Shown: piece by piece, positions 16,055-24,588 of the stretch
How positions within the stretch are numbered: the stretch's first letter is position 1
Layout: every line of letters begins with the position of its first letter
Assembly (NCBI GenBank): GCA_045644765.1
Contig: JAZRHM010000029.1
Coordinates: 5,998-69,997 of the forward strand
Direction of reading: 5' to 3'
DNA: 64,000 nucleotides
Origin: JAFTYO01 sp045644765
Lineage (GTDB): Bacteria; Pseudomonadota; Alphaproteobacteria; RF32; CAG-239
Notes under the pieces: generated by a model
What the model was told of the DNA's origin: nothing
The model's database searches: none
Seen by the model: only the letters and a program-made list of their open reading frames with translations
Program-made: the position numbers and the translations under genes

Positions 16055-16082
16055 TTGAAAAATGTTTTTTTTGTGGTATGTT
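16055..16082 (+). promoter_or_regulatory. Probable rpsD promoter
   Basis: TTGAAA at 16055-16060 and TATGTT at 16077-16082 with a 16-bp spacer. Confidence 0.4.
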
Positions 16083-16114
16083 GGCTTCACTTCCGAGAAT
16101 GTGGATATTTTATA

Positions 16115-16147
16115 TCCCGTTTTAGGTTTAGCCTAAGACTATCGGGA
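16115..16147 (+). promoter_or_regulatory. Hairpin in the rpsD leader, possible S4 autoregulatory site
   Basis: TCCCG / CGGGA encloses TTAGG-TTTAG-CCTAA, between the promoter and rpsD. S4 represses its own synthesis in several bacteria through leader structures. That this hairpin does so is inference. Confidence 0.35.
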
Positions 16148-16185
16148 CAATAATGTAATTTAATAATAAAAAAAGGATTGGTTTA

Positions 16186-16800
16186 ATGAAAAGTATTATT
16201 TCTGCAAAGAAAAAAGCAAGCCGCAAATATGTGGTAAATCTTTGGGGTGATGCTAACAGCCCATTTGAAAAAAGAAGTTATGCTCCTGGTCAACATGGTC
16301 AGAGAAGAAAGAAATCTACAGACTATGGTATCCAACTTTCTGCTAAACAAAAGTTGAAAACATACTATGGTAACATTTCTGAAAAACAATTCCACAAATA
16401 TTATGTTGAAGCAATTCGCAGATCAGGCGATGCTGCTGAAAACTTAATCGGTTTGTTAGAATCTCGTTTAGATAACTTGGTATACAAAGCAAAATTTGTT
16501 CCTACAGTTTTTGCTGCTCGTCAGTTTGTAAACCACGGTCATGTTACTGTTAACGGTAAAAAAGTAAACATCCCTTCATATATGCTTAAAGCTGGTGATG
16601 TTATTGAAGTTAGAGAAAAATCTAAATCTATGGCGATGGTTCTTGCTTCTGTTGAATCTCAAACAAGAGAAGTTGCTTCATATTTAGAAGTTGACAACAA
16701 AAAATTGTCTGCAAAATATACTTTTGTTCCGAAATATGAAGATGTTCCTTATGCTTGCACAATGGAACCAAACCTCGTTATCGAGTTCTACTCAAGATAG
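16186..16800 (+). CDS. rpsD: 30S ribosomal protein S4
   Basis: 204 aa, the expected length. The N-terminal region has SPFEKRSYAPGQHGQRRKKSTDYG, and the S4 RNA-binding domain begins near residue 93 (SRLDNLVYKAKFVPTVFAARQ). S4 starts 30S assembly at the 5' domain of 16S rRNA. Monocistronic, as is common for rpsD in alphaproteobacteria. Confidence 0.97.
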   Translation: MKSIISAKKKASRKYVVNLWGDANSPFEKRSYAPGQHGQRRKKSTDYGIQLSAKQKLKTYYGNISEKQFHKYYVEAIRRSGDAAENLIGLLESRLDNLVYKAKFVPTVFAARQFVNHGHVTVNGKKVNIPSYMLKAGDVIEVREKSKSMAMVLASVESQTREVASYLEVDNKKLSAKYTFVPKYEDVPYACTMEPNLVIEFYSR

Positions 16801-16820
16801 TATTTCACAAAGTACAAAAA

Positions 16821-16849
16821 AAAGCAGGGTTTTCCCTGCTTTTTTTGTG
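16821..16849 (+). terminator. rpsD terminator
   Basis: Perfect 9-bp stem AAAGCAGGG / CCCTGCTTT with a TTTT loop and a T run. Confidence 0.9.
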
Positions 16850-16911
16850 TTATATTTTTAAAGTTGCTGATTAAGTTTAAGAAAACTAATCTGAAGATGC
16901 CTTGTATGATT

Positions 16912-17184
16912 CTAGCCGTAATCAAAGCATAAAGCCGTAGCGTTATAATTAGAACCATAGGTATAATTTATCCAACCGTAAGTTGATAAATTATAGTTGA
17001 AGTTATAATTTCCGCCTATTTCAACACGCCCTAAAGCGCTGTCTTTATAGGTGTCAATATCTTTCAAACCGCTTATAGAAACATTGTCATCTTCTGTTAA
17101 TGTTTGAATGATGCCCGGTTTAATATATAGTTTAGCGTTCTCAAACCTTCTTTCCAAAGACAAAGCTAACTCAGCTTCAAGATG
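16912..17184 (-). pseudogene. Inverted fragment of an autotransporter beta-barrel
   Basis: Minus-strand frame reading LEAELALSLERRFENAKLYI, then GRVEIGGNYNFN and YGWINYTYGSNYNATAL before a stop. This alternation of aromatic and small residues is typical of the last strands of autotransporter barrels. The upstream frame has no start or passenger. The adjacent plus-strand fragment at 17190-17289 is the true C-terminus of such a barrel, so the two pieces face opposite ways, as after a local inversion. Confidence 0.5.
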
Positions 17185-17189
17185 TTTGA

Positions 17190-17289
17190 TATCATCCCAT
17201 TTATAACACCACACTTTACGGTGAAGTAAGCCGTCATACCGGTGGTCGTGAAGGCTGGAATGTAAATCTTGGCTTGAAACTTGACTTCT
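17190..17289 (+). pseudogene. C-terminal remnant of an autotransporter barrel
   Basis: Plus-strand frame ends TLYGEVSRHTGGREGWNVNLG, then LKLDF and TAA. It closes on Phe as outer-membrane barrels do and is followed by a terminator. Only about 32 codons remain, with a TGA immediately upstream. It is the stub of a former autotransporter gene. Confidence 0.5.
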
Positions 17290-17304
17290 AAATAAGAACT
17301 CAAA

Positions 17305-17336
17305 CAAAAAAGGCGAGAATTTCTAGCCTTTTTTGT
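17305..17336 (+). terminator. Terminator after the autotransporter remnant
   Basis: AAGGC / GCCTT stem with flanking A and T runs, 15 bases after the remnant stop. It could also end the minus-strand gene at 17342. Confidence 0.6.
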
Positions 17337-17341
17337 TGGGG

Positions 17342-17716
17342 TTAATGCTTTTTTTGTGCCGATTGATTGACTATGTTAAAAATTTGTTCCGGAGTTAAAT
17401 CTTCAGATATAAAATTTAACAGATGAAATTCGTCTTTATGTTTAAAATTCCAATCGGTATTGATATAAATGTCAGGACAATTATCAGTGTTACACAAACT
17501 TTCTTCAATGTTCTTAAATGTGTTATCATCAGGGTGTAAAGATTGCGGAATATTGATGATAACAATGTTTGGTTTCATCTCTTTTGCATATTGTGTTAAA
17601 AGATACAAATTGTTGGTTCCGAATACAAAGAAACCGTTACGCCTGAAGTCTGATTCGTAATATTTTAAATCATCAGGATTTTTTTCGTATATAAATATTT
17701 TACCTAAATATGACAT
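17342..17716 (-). CDS. Degenerate receiver-like (CheY-fold) protein
   Basis: 124 aa from the ATG at 17716 (MSYLGKIFIYEKNPDD). The pattern resembles a response-regulator receiver: KIFIYEKNPDDLKYYE in place of the acidic pocket, then MKPNIVIINIP, where the phospho-acceptor Asp would be Asn. There is no output domain. If it is a receiver it probably cannot be phosphorylated. It may equally be an unrelated alpha/beta protein. It is a single gene next to the nag cluster on the same strand. Confidence 0.5.
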   Translation of the reverse strand: MSYLGKIFIYEKNPDDLKYYESDFRRNGFFVFGTNNLYLLTQYAKEMKPNIVIINIPQSLHPDDNTFKNIEESLCNTDNCPDIYINTDWNFKHKDEFHLLNFISEDLTPEQIFNIVNQSAQKKH

Positions 17717-17801
17717 AGCTAACCTCGTTTTTGCACAAAAATGTAATAGCAATTTTTGCTTTTTTAAGAGGTTACTTTAGTTTTATATTTAGGTATGCCG
17801 G

Positions 17802-18593
17802 TTAAAAATTATTTTTTTCAATATCCATAAAATATGAAACGGTGTCTTCAGCAAGTTCTTTAGTGGCATCTTTGTCGCATACTATAACTCCGTGAGGGTG
17901 CATTTGAAGCGCTGAGATTGTCCACATATGGTTTATGCTTCCTTCTATACCATGTTTTATGGCTTTTGCTTTGCTTTCTCCGGTGGCAATAATCAAAACT
18001 TCTTGAGCATCCATAATGGTGGCTACACCAACAGTTAAAGCTGTGGTTGGAACTTTAGATATGTCATGATTAAAAAAGCGTGAATTGGCCTTTATGGTGC
18101 TTTCTGTTAATGTTTTTACTCTGGTTCTTGATGATAAAGATGAAAACGGCTCATTAAATGCAATGTGACCGTCATTGCCGATACCACCGATGAACAAATG
18201 TATTCCGCCAACTTTTTTTATGGTGTCTTCATAATTTTGGCATTCTTTAGCATAATCTTTGGTCATGCCGTTAAGCATATGAATGTTTTGCGGTTTTATG
18301 TTAATGTGTTTGAAAAATGTTTCTTGCATAAAATAGTGATAACTTTGCGGATGAGACGGTTCAAGCCCGATATATTCATCCATATTAAATGTGATAACAT
18401 TTTCAAAAGAAACTTTGCCGTTTTTATACATTTTGATTAATTCGTCATACATACCCAAAGGTGTGGAACCCGTAGGTAAGCCTAATACAAAAGGTTTATC
18501 TTTTGTAGGTCTGAATTTGTTTATTCTATATACAACATAGTTTGCAACCCATTTTGATACGGTTGTGTAGTCAGGTTTTATAATCACACGCAT
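17802..18593 (-). CDS. nagB: Glucosamine-6-phosphate deaminase
   Basis: 263 aa, the usual size. Motifs LGLPTGSTPLGMYDEL, ITFNMDEYIGL (catalytic Asp) and GGIGNDGHIAFNEP are present. It converts GlcN6P to Fru6P and ammonia, the last step of amino-sugar use. It overlaps the end of nagA by 10 bases, so the two are translationally coupled. Confidence 0.96.
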   Translation of the reverse strand: MRVIIKPDYTTVSKWVANYVVYRINKFRPTKDKPFVLGLPTGSTPLGMYDELIKMYKNGKVSFENVITFNMDEYIGLEPSHPQSYHYFMQETFFKHINIKPQNIHMLNGMTKDYAKECQNYEDTIKKVGGIHLFIGGIGNDGHIAFNEPFSSLSSRTRVKTLTESTIKANSRFFNHDISKVPTTALTVGVATIMDAQEVLIIATGESKAKAIKHGIEGSINHMWTISALQMHPHGVIVCDKDATKELAEDTVSYFMDIEKNNF

Positions 18594-19765
18594 AGCTTCT
18601 TTCCTTTATAATAGATATTACCCTTTATTATAGTATGCAAAACATTTAAGTTTTTATTAAAAATTACAATATCGGCATCATATCCGGGAGCAATCAGCCC
18701 TAGGTGATCAAGGCGCATAATTCTTGCCGGATTTGTAGATGCCATATGTACAGCTTGTTCTACCGTAAAACCATATGATACAATGTTTTTAACGCTATCA
18801 ATCATGGTTAAAGCAGAACCGGCTATTGTGTCGTCAGACTTTCTGTAAAAGCATTTATCCAGATATACTTCTTCTCCATTGGCAATAAACGGTTTCTTCT
18901 TTTGTTTTGTCGGGGTTAGAGAATCCGTTACCAATACAATTTTATCTAACGATTTGCATGTAAGTAAAAATTTTACAATGTCTTCGTTTATATGTATGCC
19001 GTCTGCAATGACTTCGCAGGAAAGCTCCGGATGAATAAATACGGCGCCGACAGTTCCCGGATCTCGATGGTGCATACGGCTCATGGCGTTAAACAAGTGA
19101 GTAACATGAAAAATTCTTACTTGCATGCCTTCAACCATTTGAGCATAGGTTGCATTGGTGTGACCTGCTTGCAAAACAATGCCTTTAGAAACGCAATATA
19201 AGGCTAAATCACGCATGTTTTTTAATTCGGGAGCTACAGTCATATTTATGATATGCCCTTCGGAAGCTTTCCAAAATTCTTCCATCAAATTTATATCTAC
19301 AGGATTCAAAGATTGAGGATTTTGAGCGCCTAATCGGTCAGGAGATATAAAAGGACCTTCCATATGGATACCTAAAATTTTTGCTCCATTTTCTTTTCCC
19401 ATGGCTTTAACAATAGATTTTATGCCTTTTATCATGTCTTTTTTTGGGGCTGAATATAGAGTAGGTATAAAACCGGTGACCCCATATCCGGCTAAAAGTT
19501 CAGACATTTTTAATATTGATTCTGTGTTATAATCGTCAGTACCAAATCCGCCAAAACCATGAATGTGTGTGTCAATGAAACCCGGAGCAACATATGAACC
19601 TTTGGCATCAATAAAAATTGTATCCGGTTTGAAAACTTTTTTGTGAAAACGATCTTCATTAAAAACATCAATAATTTTATGTTTTTTTATCAAGACTGCG
19701 CAATTTTTCATGGTTGAAAAACCATTTATAACTGTTGCATTGTGGATACAAATTTCTGCGGACAT
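18584..19765 (-). CDS. nagA: N-acetylglucosamine-6-phosphate deacetylase
   Basis: 393 aa amidohydrolase. Metal- and substrate-binding motifs are DTHIHGFGGFGTDDY, GIHMEGPFISPDRLGAQNP, AGHTNATYAQM and THLFNAMSRMHHRDPG, with LVTDSLTPT carrying the catalytic Asp. It supplies GlcN6P to NagB. With NagZ at 8933-9982 this gives a route for recycling peptidoglycan GlcNAc. Confidence 0.95.
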   Translation of the reverse strand: MSAEICIHNATVINGFSTMKNCAVLIKKHKIIDVFNEDRFHKKVFKPDTIFIDAKGSYVAPGFIDTHIHGFGGFGTDDYNTESILKMSELLAGYGVTGFIPTLYSAPKKDMIKGIKSIVKAMGKENGAKILGIHMEGPFISPDRLGAQNPQSLNPVDINLMEEFWKASEGHIINMTVAPELKNMRDLALYCVSKGIVLQAGHTNATYAQMVEGMQVRIFHVTHLFNAMSRMHHRDPGTVGAVFIHPELSCEVIADGIHINEDIVKFLLTCKSLDKIVLVTDSLTPTKQKKKPFIANGEEVYLDKCFYRKSDDTIAGSALTMIDSVKNIVSYGFTVEQAVHMASTNPARIMRLDHLGLIAPGYDADIVIFNKNLNVLHTIIKGNIYYKGKKLCV

Positions 19766-19779
19766 TTTGTACTCCTTTT

Positions 19780-19974
19780 TTAATAATGTGGAGGAGGGGT
19801 TTCTTCTGACAAAGGTTTTACAATGTTATCTTTTATCATGGTTGCCAACAATTTGTTTTCTTTTGTCAGTTTATCAATGGTGTTGCCTTGCTTAAATACA
19901 ACGCTATTAAGCTCGTCTACTGTTTTTTGTAAATTTGCAATTGCTATTTCTATGTCAATTAGGCGCTGTTCCAT
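19780..19974 (-). CDS. slyX: SlyX family protein
   Basis: 64 aa coiled coil (IDIEIAIANLQKTVDELNSVV) ending in PPPHY, the hallmark of SlyX. Its function is unknown even in E. coli. It lies 14 bases before nagA and 6 bases after the nitroreductase gene, within one minus-strand run. Confidence 0.85.
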   Translation of the reverse strand: MEQRLIDIEIAIANLQKTVDELNSVVFKQGNTIDKLTKENKLLATMIKDNIVKPLSEETPPPHY

Positions 19975-19980
19975 TATTTT

Positions 19981-20580
19981 TTACTCCATATTATTTTGCG
20001 GATATCCGATTACTTGATGATACGTAACAATTTCAGTTTCAGGTAAGTTCAATGCTTGATGAACTTTGTTTGCATCAAAATATCCTCTGATAACTGTTGC
20101 TAAGCCTTTTTCGGCGGCGTATAAGTATACGTTTTGATAGGCAGATCCGCTATGGGCATAAGCATATTGCTTATCACCTGCATATATAAGATGAACAGGT
20201 GCTTTGCTTACAAAATCTTGCTTGGCTAAATAGGGCATTAAATCAACATCGGAATAATAATTAAGTTTATTATTTTTTCCGTCATAAAGCCAAACTTTTT
20301 TATCATATACAACAAAAACTTTTAAGTCTTGTTCGTTTTGAGCGGTCGGAATTGTTCTTGTATTGTGTGAGTTTGTTCCAAAAGCGGTCCATAAAATATT
20401 GCTCAATATTTCTAAACTGACGGGTTTGTCGGAAATGTTTCTGTCAGATGCTCTTGTATTAATGATTTGCATCAAAGGAGTGTTTATATTCGGTTGAGGA
20501 AGTTTTATATCAGATGCTTGCAAACTTGTGAAAGAAAAATAAGAATATATTATAGCAACAAAGAAAATTATTTTTTTCAT
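19981..20580 (-). CDS. Exported nitroreductase-fold (SagB-type) oxidoreductase
   Basis: 199 aa with a signal peptide (residues 1-22, ending LQA). The rest matches the nitroreductase/SagB-like FMN family: INTRASDRNISDKPVSLEILSNILW, ending GLATVIRGYFDANKV and HQVIGYP. It probably dimerises around FMN. Export is unusual for the fold. It heads the nitroreductase-slyX-nagA-nagB run. The substrate is unknown. Confidence 0.75.
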   Translation of the reverse strand: MKKIIFFVAIIYSYFSFTSLQASDIKLPQPNINTPLMQIINTRASDRNISDKPVSLEILSNILWTAFGTNSHNTRTIPTAQNEQDLKVFVVYDKKVWLYDGKNNKLNYYSDVDLMPYLAKQDFVSKAPVHLIYAGDKQYAYAHSGSAYQNVYLYAAEKGLATVIRGYFDANKVHQALNLPETEIVTYHQVIGYPQNNME

Positions 20581-20733
20581 GAGAATATCCTTTAATTAAC
20601 AAATTATGCATTTACTGTATCTCTATAGGTAGTATATGACAATATTTTTCTGTTATTTTTAACAAAAAAAGTATCTTGTATATGTATATAATTTGTTTTA
20701 ATATATCTGGAGTGTAATGTTGATAGGAATAAA

Positions 20734-21462
20734 ATGCAATTTAGTGATAGCGGATACATAACAAAGGTTTTAAAACATGGTGAAAATTCGGCCATAGTTA
20801 CTGTATTGTCAGCTAAATATGGAAAAATACAGGGCTTTGTAAAGGGTGCTATAAGCAAGAAAAAATTGGGTGTTTATCAGCTCGGAAATTTGATTTCATT
20901 TAATGCTTATGCGCGTTTGGAAGAAAATTTGCCGCAATTTTTGGGAGTTGAACTGTTAAAATCTAATGCGGTTAATTTTTTTAACAGTGAAAAAAAACTT
21001 GCAATTTTAAGTTCGTTTTGCGAACTGATAAATTGTTGTTTGATAGATAGTGAAACTGCTGAAACATTGTTCCCTTGTGTTGAAGATTTTATGAATGCAT
21101 CGACAGATGATGCTGTTCTTGTAAAATATTCTTTTTTTGAATATAACTTGTTGGAATTTTTAGGAATAGGTCTTGATTTAACCGAATGCGCTGCAACAGG
21201 AAAAAAACACGATTTAGAATTTATTTCACCCAAAAGTGCTAAGGCTGTAAGTTATGACGCAGGGCTCCCTTATAAGGCTAAATTATTTAAATATCCGCAT
21301 TATATTGTGGATAAAAATTATAAACCGGAGCTTGTGGAAGTGGCGGAATTGCTTAAGATGACAGAATTTTTCTTAAATAAGAATTTTTTTGAAAACCACG
21401 GCTTGAAATTTCCGAATAATCGTGCTAATTTGCTCAATATTTTGAACTTACCGAAAGATTAA
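20734..21462 (+). CDS. recO: DNA repair protein RecO
   Basis: 242 aa. The N-terminal OB fold shows DSGYITKVLKHGENSAIVTVL and KYGKIQGFVKGAISKK, and the helical C-terminal domain contains LLEFLGIGLDLTECAATG. RecO loads RecA with RecR in the RecFOR gap-repair pathway. It lies 8 bases before parC, a common alphaproteobacterial pairing. Confidence 0.92.
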   Translation: MQFSDSGYITKVLKHGENSAIVTVLSAKYGKIQGFVKGAISKKKLGVYQLGNLISFNAYARLEENLPQFLGVELLKSNAVNFFNSEKKLAILSSFCELINCCLIDSETAETLFPCVEDFMNASTDDAVLVKYSFFEYNLLEFLGIGLDLTECAATGKKHDLEFISPKSAKAVSYDAGLPYKAKLFKYPHYIVDKNYKPELVEVAELLKMTEFFLNKNFFENHGLKFPNNRANLLNILNLPKD

Positions 21463-21470
21463 AGAATAAA

Positions 21471-23696
21471 ATGGCTCAGACAGAAGAAAAAATCAAAGAA
21501 GTTTACTTAAAAGAAGAGTTAAGCAAAAGATATTTATCTTATGCTATGTCTACTATCGTATCTCGTTCACTTCCGGATGTAAGAGACGGGTTGAAACCTG
21601 TGCATCGTCGTTTGCTATATGCAATGCGTCAGCTTCACTTGGATCCTAAAAACGGCTATAAAAAATGTGCTCGTGTTGTTGGCGATGTTATAGGTAAATA
21701 TCACCCTCATGGTGACAGTGCCGTGTATGGCGCTATGGTCAGATTGGCACAAGATTTTTCGGTAAGATATCCTCTTGTAGACGGGCAGGGTAATTTTGGT
21801 AATATTGATGGCGATGGCGCAGCTGCCATGCGTTATACCGAAGCAAGATTAACCGAATTTGCAATGGCCTTGATGGAAGGCTTAAATGAAAACGCTGTTG
21901 ATTTGATAGATACATATGATGGTGAAGAACAAGAACCTGTAGTTATGCCTTCAATGGTGCCTAATTTGTTATGTAACGGTTCTTCCGGTATCGCAGTCGG
22001 TATGGCAACAAATATTCCTCCGCATAATTTAAGTGAAGTTTGTGATGCTTTGTTATACATGATTGAAAAACCAGATTGTGATAATGAAGCTTTGGTTCGT
22101 AAAATTAAAGGACCAGATTTTCCGACCGGTGGCATAATTGTTGATAATTTTTCTTCTATTGTTGAAACATATAAACAAGGTAGAGGAAGTTTTAGGATCA
22201 GGGCAAAATGGGAAAAAGAAGAACTTTCACACGGACAATATCAAATTGTGGTGAGTGAAATTCCATATCAGGTTGTAAAGTCTAAATTGATTGAAAAAAT
22301 TGCTCAACTTTTAACAGAAAAGAAAGTTCCTCTTTTGGCAGATGTGAGAGATGAATCTGCTCAAGATATAAGAATTGTATTAGAGCCGAAGAATCGTACC
22401 GTTGATGCCGCACTTTTAATGGAACATTTGTTCAAGCAAACAGAACTTGAATCGAAGTTTAACATGAATATGAATGTGCTTGATTCTGACGGCGTTCCGA
22501 GAGTGATGAGTATATATGAAGTTTTGCGTGAGTTTTTAAATCATCGTCATATAGTTCTTAAAAGAAGAGCGCAATATAGGTTGGATAAGATTTTAGCTCG
22601 TTTGGAAATTTTATCCGGTTATTTGATTGCATATTTGAATTTGGATGAGATTATTCGCATTATCCGAGAAGAAGATGATGCAAAATCTGTTATGATGCAA
22701 AAGTTTGATTTAACAGATAATCAGGCCGAAGCTATTTTGAATATGAAATTAAGAAGTTTGCGTAAGCTTGAAGAAACAGAAATAAGAGCCGAATTTGATG
22801 AATTGAGCGGTTTAAAATCTGAACTTGAAACATTGCTTTCTGATGAAAGCAAACGCTGGGAAGCTCTTTCCGATGAAATTAGAAAGATTAAAGAAAAATT
22901 TGGTAAAAAGACCGCATTAGGTCGTCGCAGAACAGAGTTTGCAGAAGCTCCGGCTGATGTCGAAATTACGATTGAGGCATTGGTTGAAAAAGAACCTATT
23001 ACGGTTGTATTATCGCAAAAAGGGTGGATTAAAGCTCTAAAAGGTCATTCAAATTTAAATGATGATTTTAAGTTCAAAGATGACGACAGTTTACTTATGG
23101 CAATTCATGCACAGACAACTGATAAGATTATTTTATTAGATACATCAGGTAAGTTCTTTACAATACAAGCAAGTGATATTCCTGGCGGGCGAGGGTTTGG
23201 TCAGCCTTTGCGATTGATGGTTGATTTGAGTAATAATGATAATGTTTGCTCTATGTTTGTGTTTGTACCTAACCAAAAATATGTCATAGCTTCAAATACG
23301 GGACATGGTTTTGTGGTAGATGAAAATCACCTGATTGCGCAGACGAAAAATGGTCGTAAAATTATGAATTTGGCAGAAGGTGAATATACTGCGTTTTGTA
23401 AGCCTATAATTGGTGATATGATTGCAGTTGTTGGGCAAAATCGTAAACTTTTAGTGTTTAAGGTTGAAGAAATCCCGACAATGGCAAGAGGTAGAGGAGT
23501 TTGCTTGCAAAAATATAAAGATTGCGAAATGACAGATATTCAGATTTTCAAATCGGATGATGGTTTTGAATATAATCGTTCCGGTGGCGTAGCTAAGGAA
23601 AAAGAGCTTATGACATGGTTGGGTCATAGAGCACAAGTCGGAAAAATTGTTCCGTTTGGTTTTCCGAAAACAAATAAGTTTTTTAAGGAACAGTAA
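21471..23696 (+). CDS. parC: DNA topoisomerase IV subunit A
   Basis: 741 aa. The N-terminal breakage-reunion domain has YAMSTIVSRSLPDVRDGLKPV and the active-site Tyr in AAMRYTEARL. C-terminal beta-pinwheel blades follow (for example GRGFGQPLRL). Length and weak C-terminal domain fit ParC better than GyrA. With ParE (not in the window) it decatenates daughter chromosomes. Confidence 0.95.
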   Translation: MAQTEEKIKEVYLKEELSKRYLSYAMSTIVSRSLPDVRDGLKPVHRRLLYAMRQLHLDPKNGYKKCARVVGDVIGKYHPHGDSAVYGAMVRLAQDFSVRYPLVDGQGNFGNIDGDGAAAMRYTEARLTEFAMALMEGLNENAVDLIDTYDGEEQEPVVMPSMVPNLLCNGSSGIAVGMATNIPPHNLSEVCDALLYMIEKPDCDNEALVRKIKGPDFPTGGIIVDNFSSIVETYKQGRGSFRIRAKWEKEELSHGQYQIVVSEIPYQVVKSKLIEKIAQLLTEKKVPLLADVRDESAQDIRIVLEPKNRTVDAALLMEHLFKQTELESKFNMNMNVLDSDGVPRVMSIYEVLREFLNHRHIVLKRRAQYRLDKILARLEILSGYLIAYLNLDEIIRIIREEDDAKSVMMQKFDLTDNQAEAILNMKLRSLRKLEETEIRAEFDELSGLKSELETLLSDESKRWEALSDEIRKIKEKFGKKTALGRRRTEFAEAPADVEITIEALVEKEPITVVLSQKGWIKALKGHSNLNDDFKFKDDDSLLMAIHAQTTDKIILLDTSGKFFTIQASDIPGGRGFGQPLRLMVDLSNNDNVCSMFVFVPNQKYVIASNTGHGFVVDENHLIAQTKNGRKIMNLAEGEYTAFCKPIIGDMIAVVGQNRKLLVFKVEEIPTMARGRGVCLQKYKDCEMTDIQIFKSDDGFEYNRSGGVAKEKELMTWLGHRAQVGKIVPFGFPKTNKFFKEQ

Positions 23697-23781
23697 AAAT
23701 ATTATATTTGATAATATAATATTAACAAACGGATTATATTATGATATAATGCTTAAATAACAGATTGCTATAGAGTATTAT

Positions 23782-24258
23782 ATGAAAGATAGAATAAAAC
23801 AGTTGTTGATAGTTGGAGGTATATTTCAACCCTTTTTGTTAGGGTTTGAATATATTGATGTTTTGTTTGATCTTTTCAGAATTAATTTTATTAATCTGAA
23901 GATTATATCGTGGGCTGTATGGATTGTATATTTGATATTTTTATTATCAAGCGTTATGAGTTTTATCTTTCCTATGAGGAAATATAATAAAGTGTTGTCC
24001 AGGAAATATCCTAAAACGTTTTTATTTTTATTTTGTATAGGATGGGTTCCTTATATTTCGATTCCTCTGAACTTTTTGGTATCATATTTTGATGATGGCC
24101 TTCCGAATGAATGGTTTGATTTTGTTTTATCTTATTTATCTTTTTATGAATTTTGCATAAATTGTTCTTTTCTGATTGCAGCTATTTTAATTTTGCGTAA
24201 AGTATATATTGAGTATCGTGTTAAACATGCTAAGAAACGTTATAAAAATATTTACTAG
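23782..24258 (+). CDS. Small multi-pass membrane protein
   Basis: 158 aa with about four hydrophobic segments: residues about 8-25, 38-60, 78-98 and 115-138. A Lys/Arg-rich C-terminal tail follows. No family recognised. It stands alone between parC and hfq. A short leader (about 85 bases) precedes the ATG. Confidence 0.7.
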   Translation: MKDRIKQLLIVGGIFQPFLLGFEYIDVLFDLFRINFINLKIISWAVWIVYLIFLLSSVMSFIFPMRKYNKVLSRKYPKTFLFLFCIGWVPYISIPLNFLVSYFDDGLPNEWFDFVLSYLSFYEFCINCSFLIAAILILRKVYIEYRVKHAKKRYKNIY

Positions 24259-24363
24259 TTGTTTTAAGTTATCCCCTTATTGAAAATAGGCACTTTACAT
24301 ATAGATATAATTGTGCTTTCCTATACACGAGAAACAAAATAACTACAATAAGGTATTATTACA

Positions 24364-24585
24364 ATGAATAAAAATACATTAGCTGATTTTTTGAATGATA
24401 TAAAAGAAAATAAGATTGCTGTTACGGTTTTTTTAATCAATGGCGTTAAACTCCAAGGTGTTATTACGTATTTTGATGATAGTTCTCTTTTATTGAGAAG
24501 AGATGGTCATACTCAACTTGTTTATAAGCATGCTATCTCGACCATTATGCCAAGTACATCTGTTGACGTAGTTGTTGAAGATTAG
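24364..24585 (+). CDS. hfq: RNA chaperone Hfq
   Basis: 73 aa. Sm1 motif with LINGVKLQGVITYFDD and Sm2 motif YKHAISTIMPS. The hexamer pairs small RNAs with mRNAs. The C-terminal tail is very short (VDVVVED). It lies 3 bases before hflX, the classic hfq-hflX order. A TATAAT box at 24306-24311 lies upstream without a clear -35. Confidence 0.97.
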   Translation: MNKNTLADFLNDIKENKIAVTVFLINGVKLQGVITYFDDSSLLLRRDGHTQLVYKHAISTIMPSTSVDVVVED

Positions 24586-24588
24586 AAG

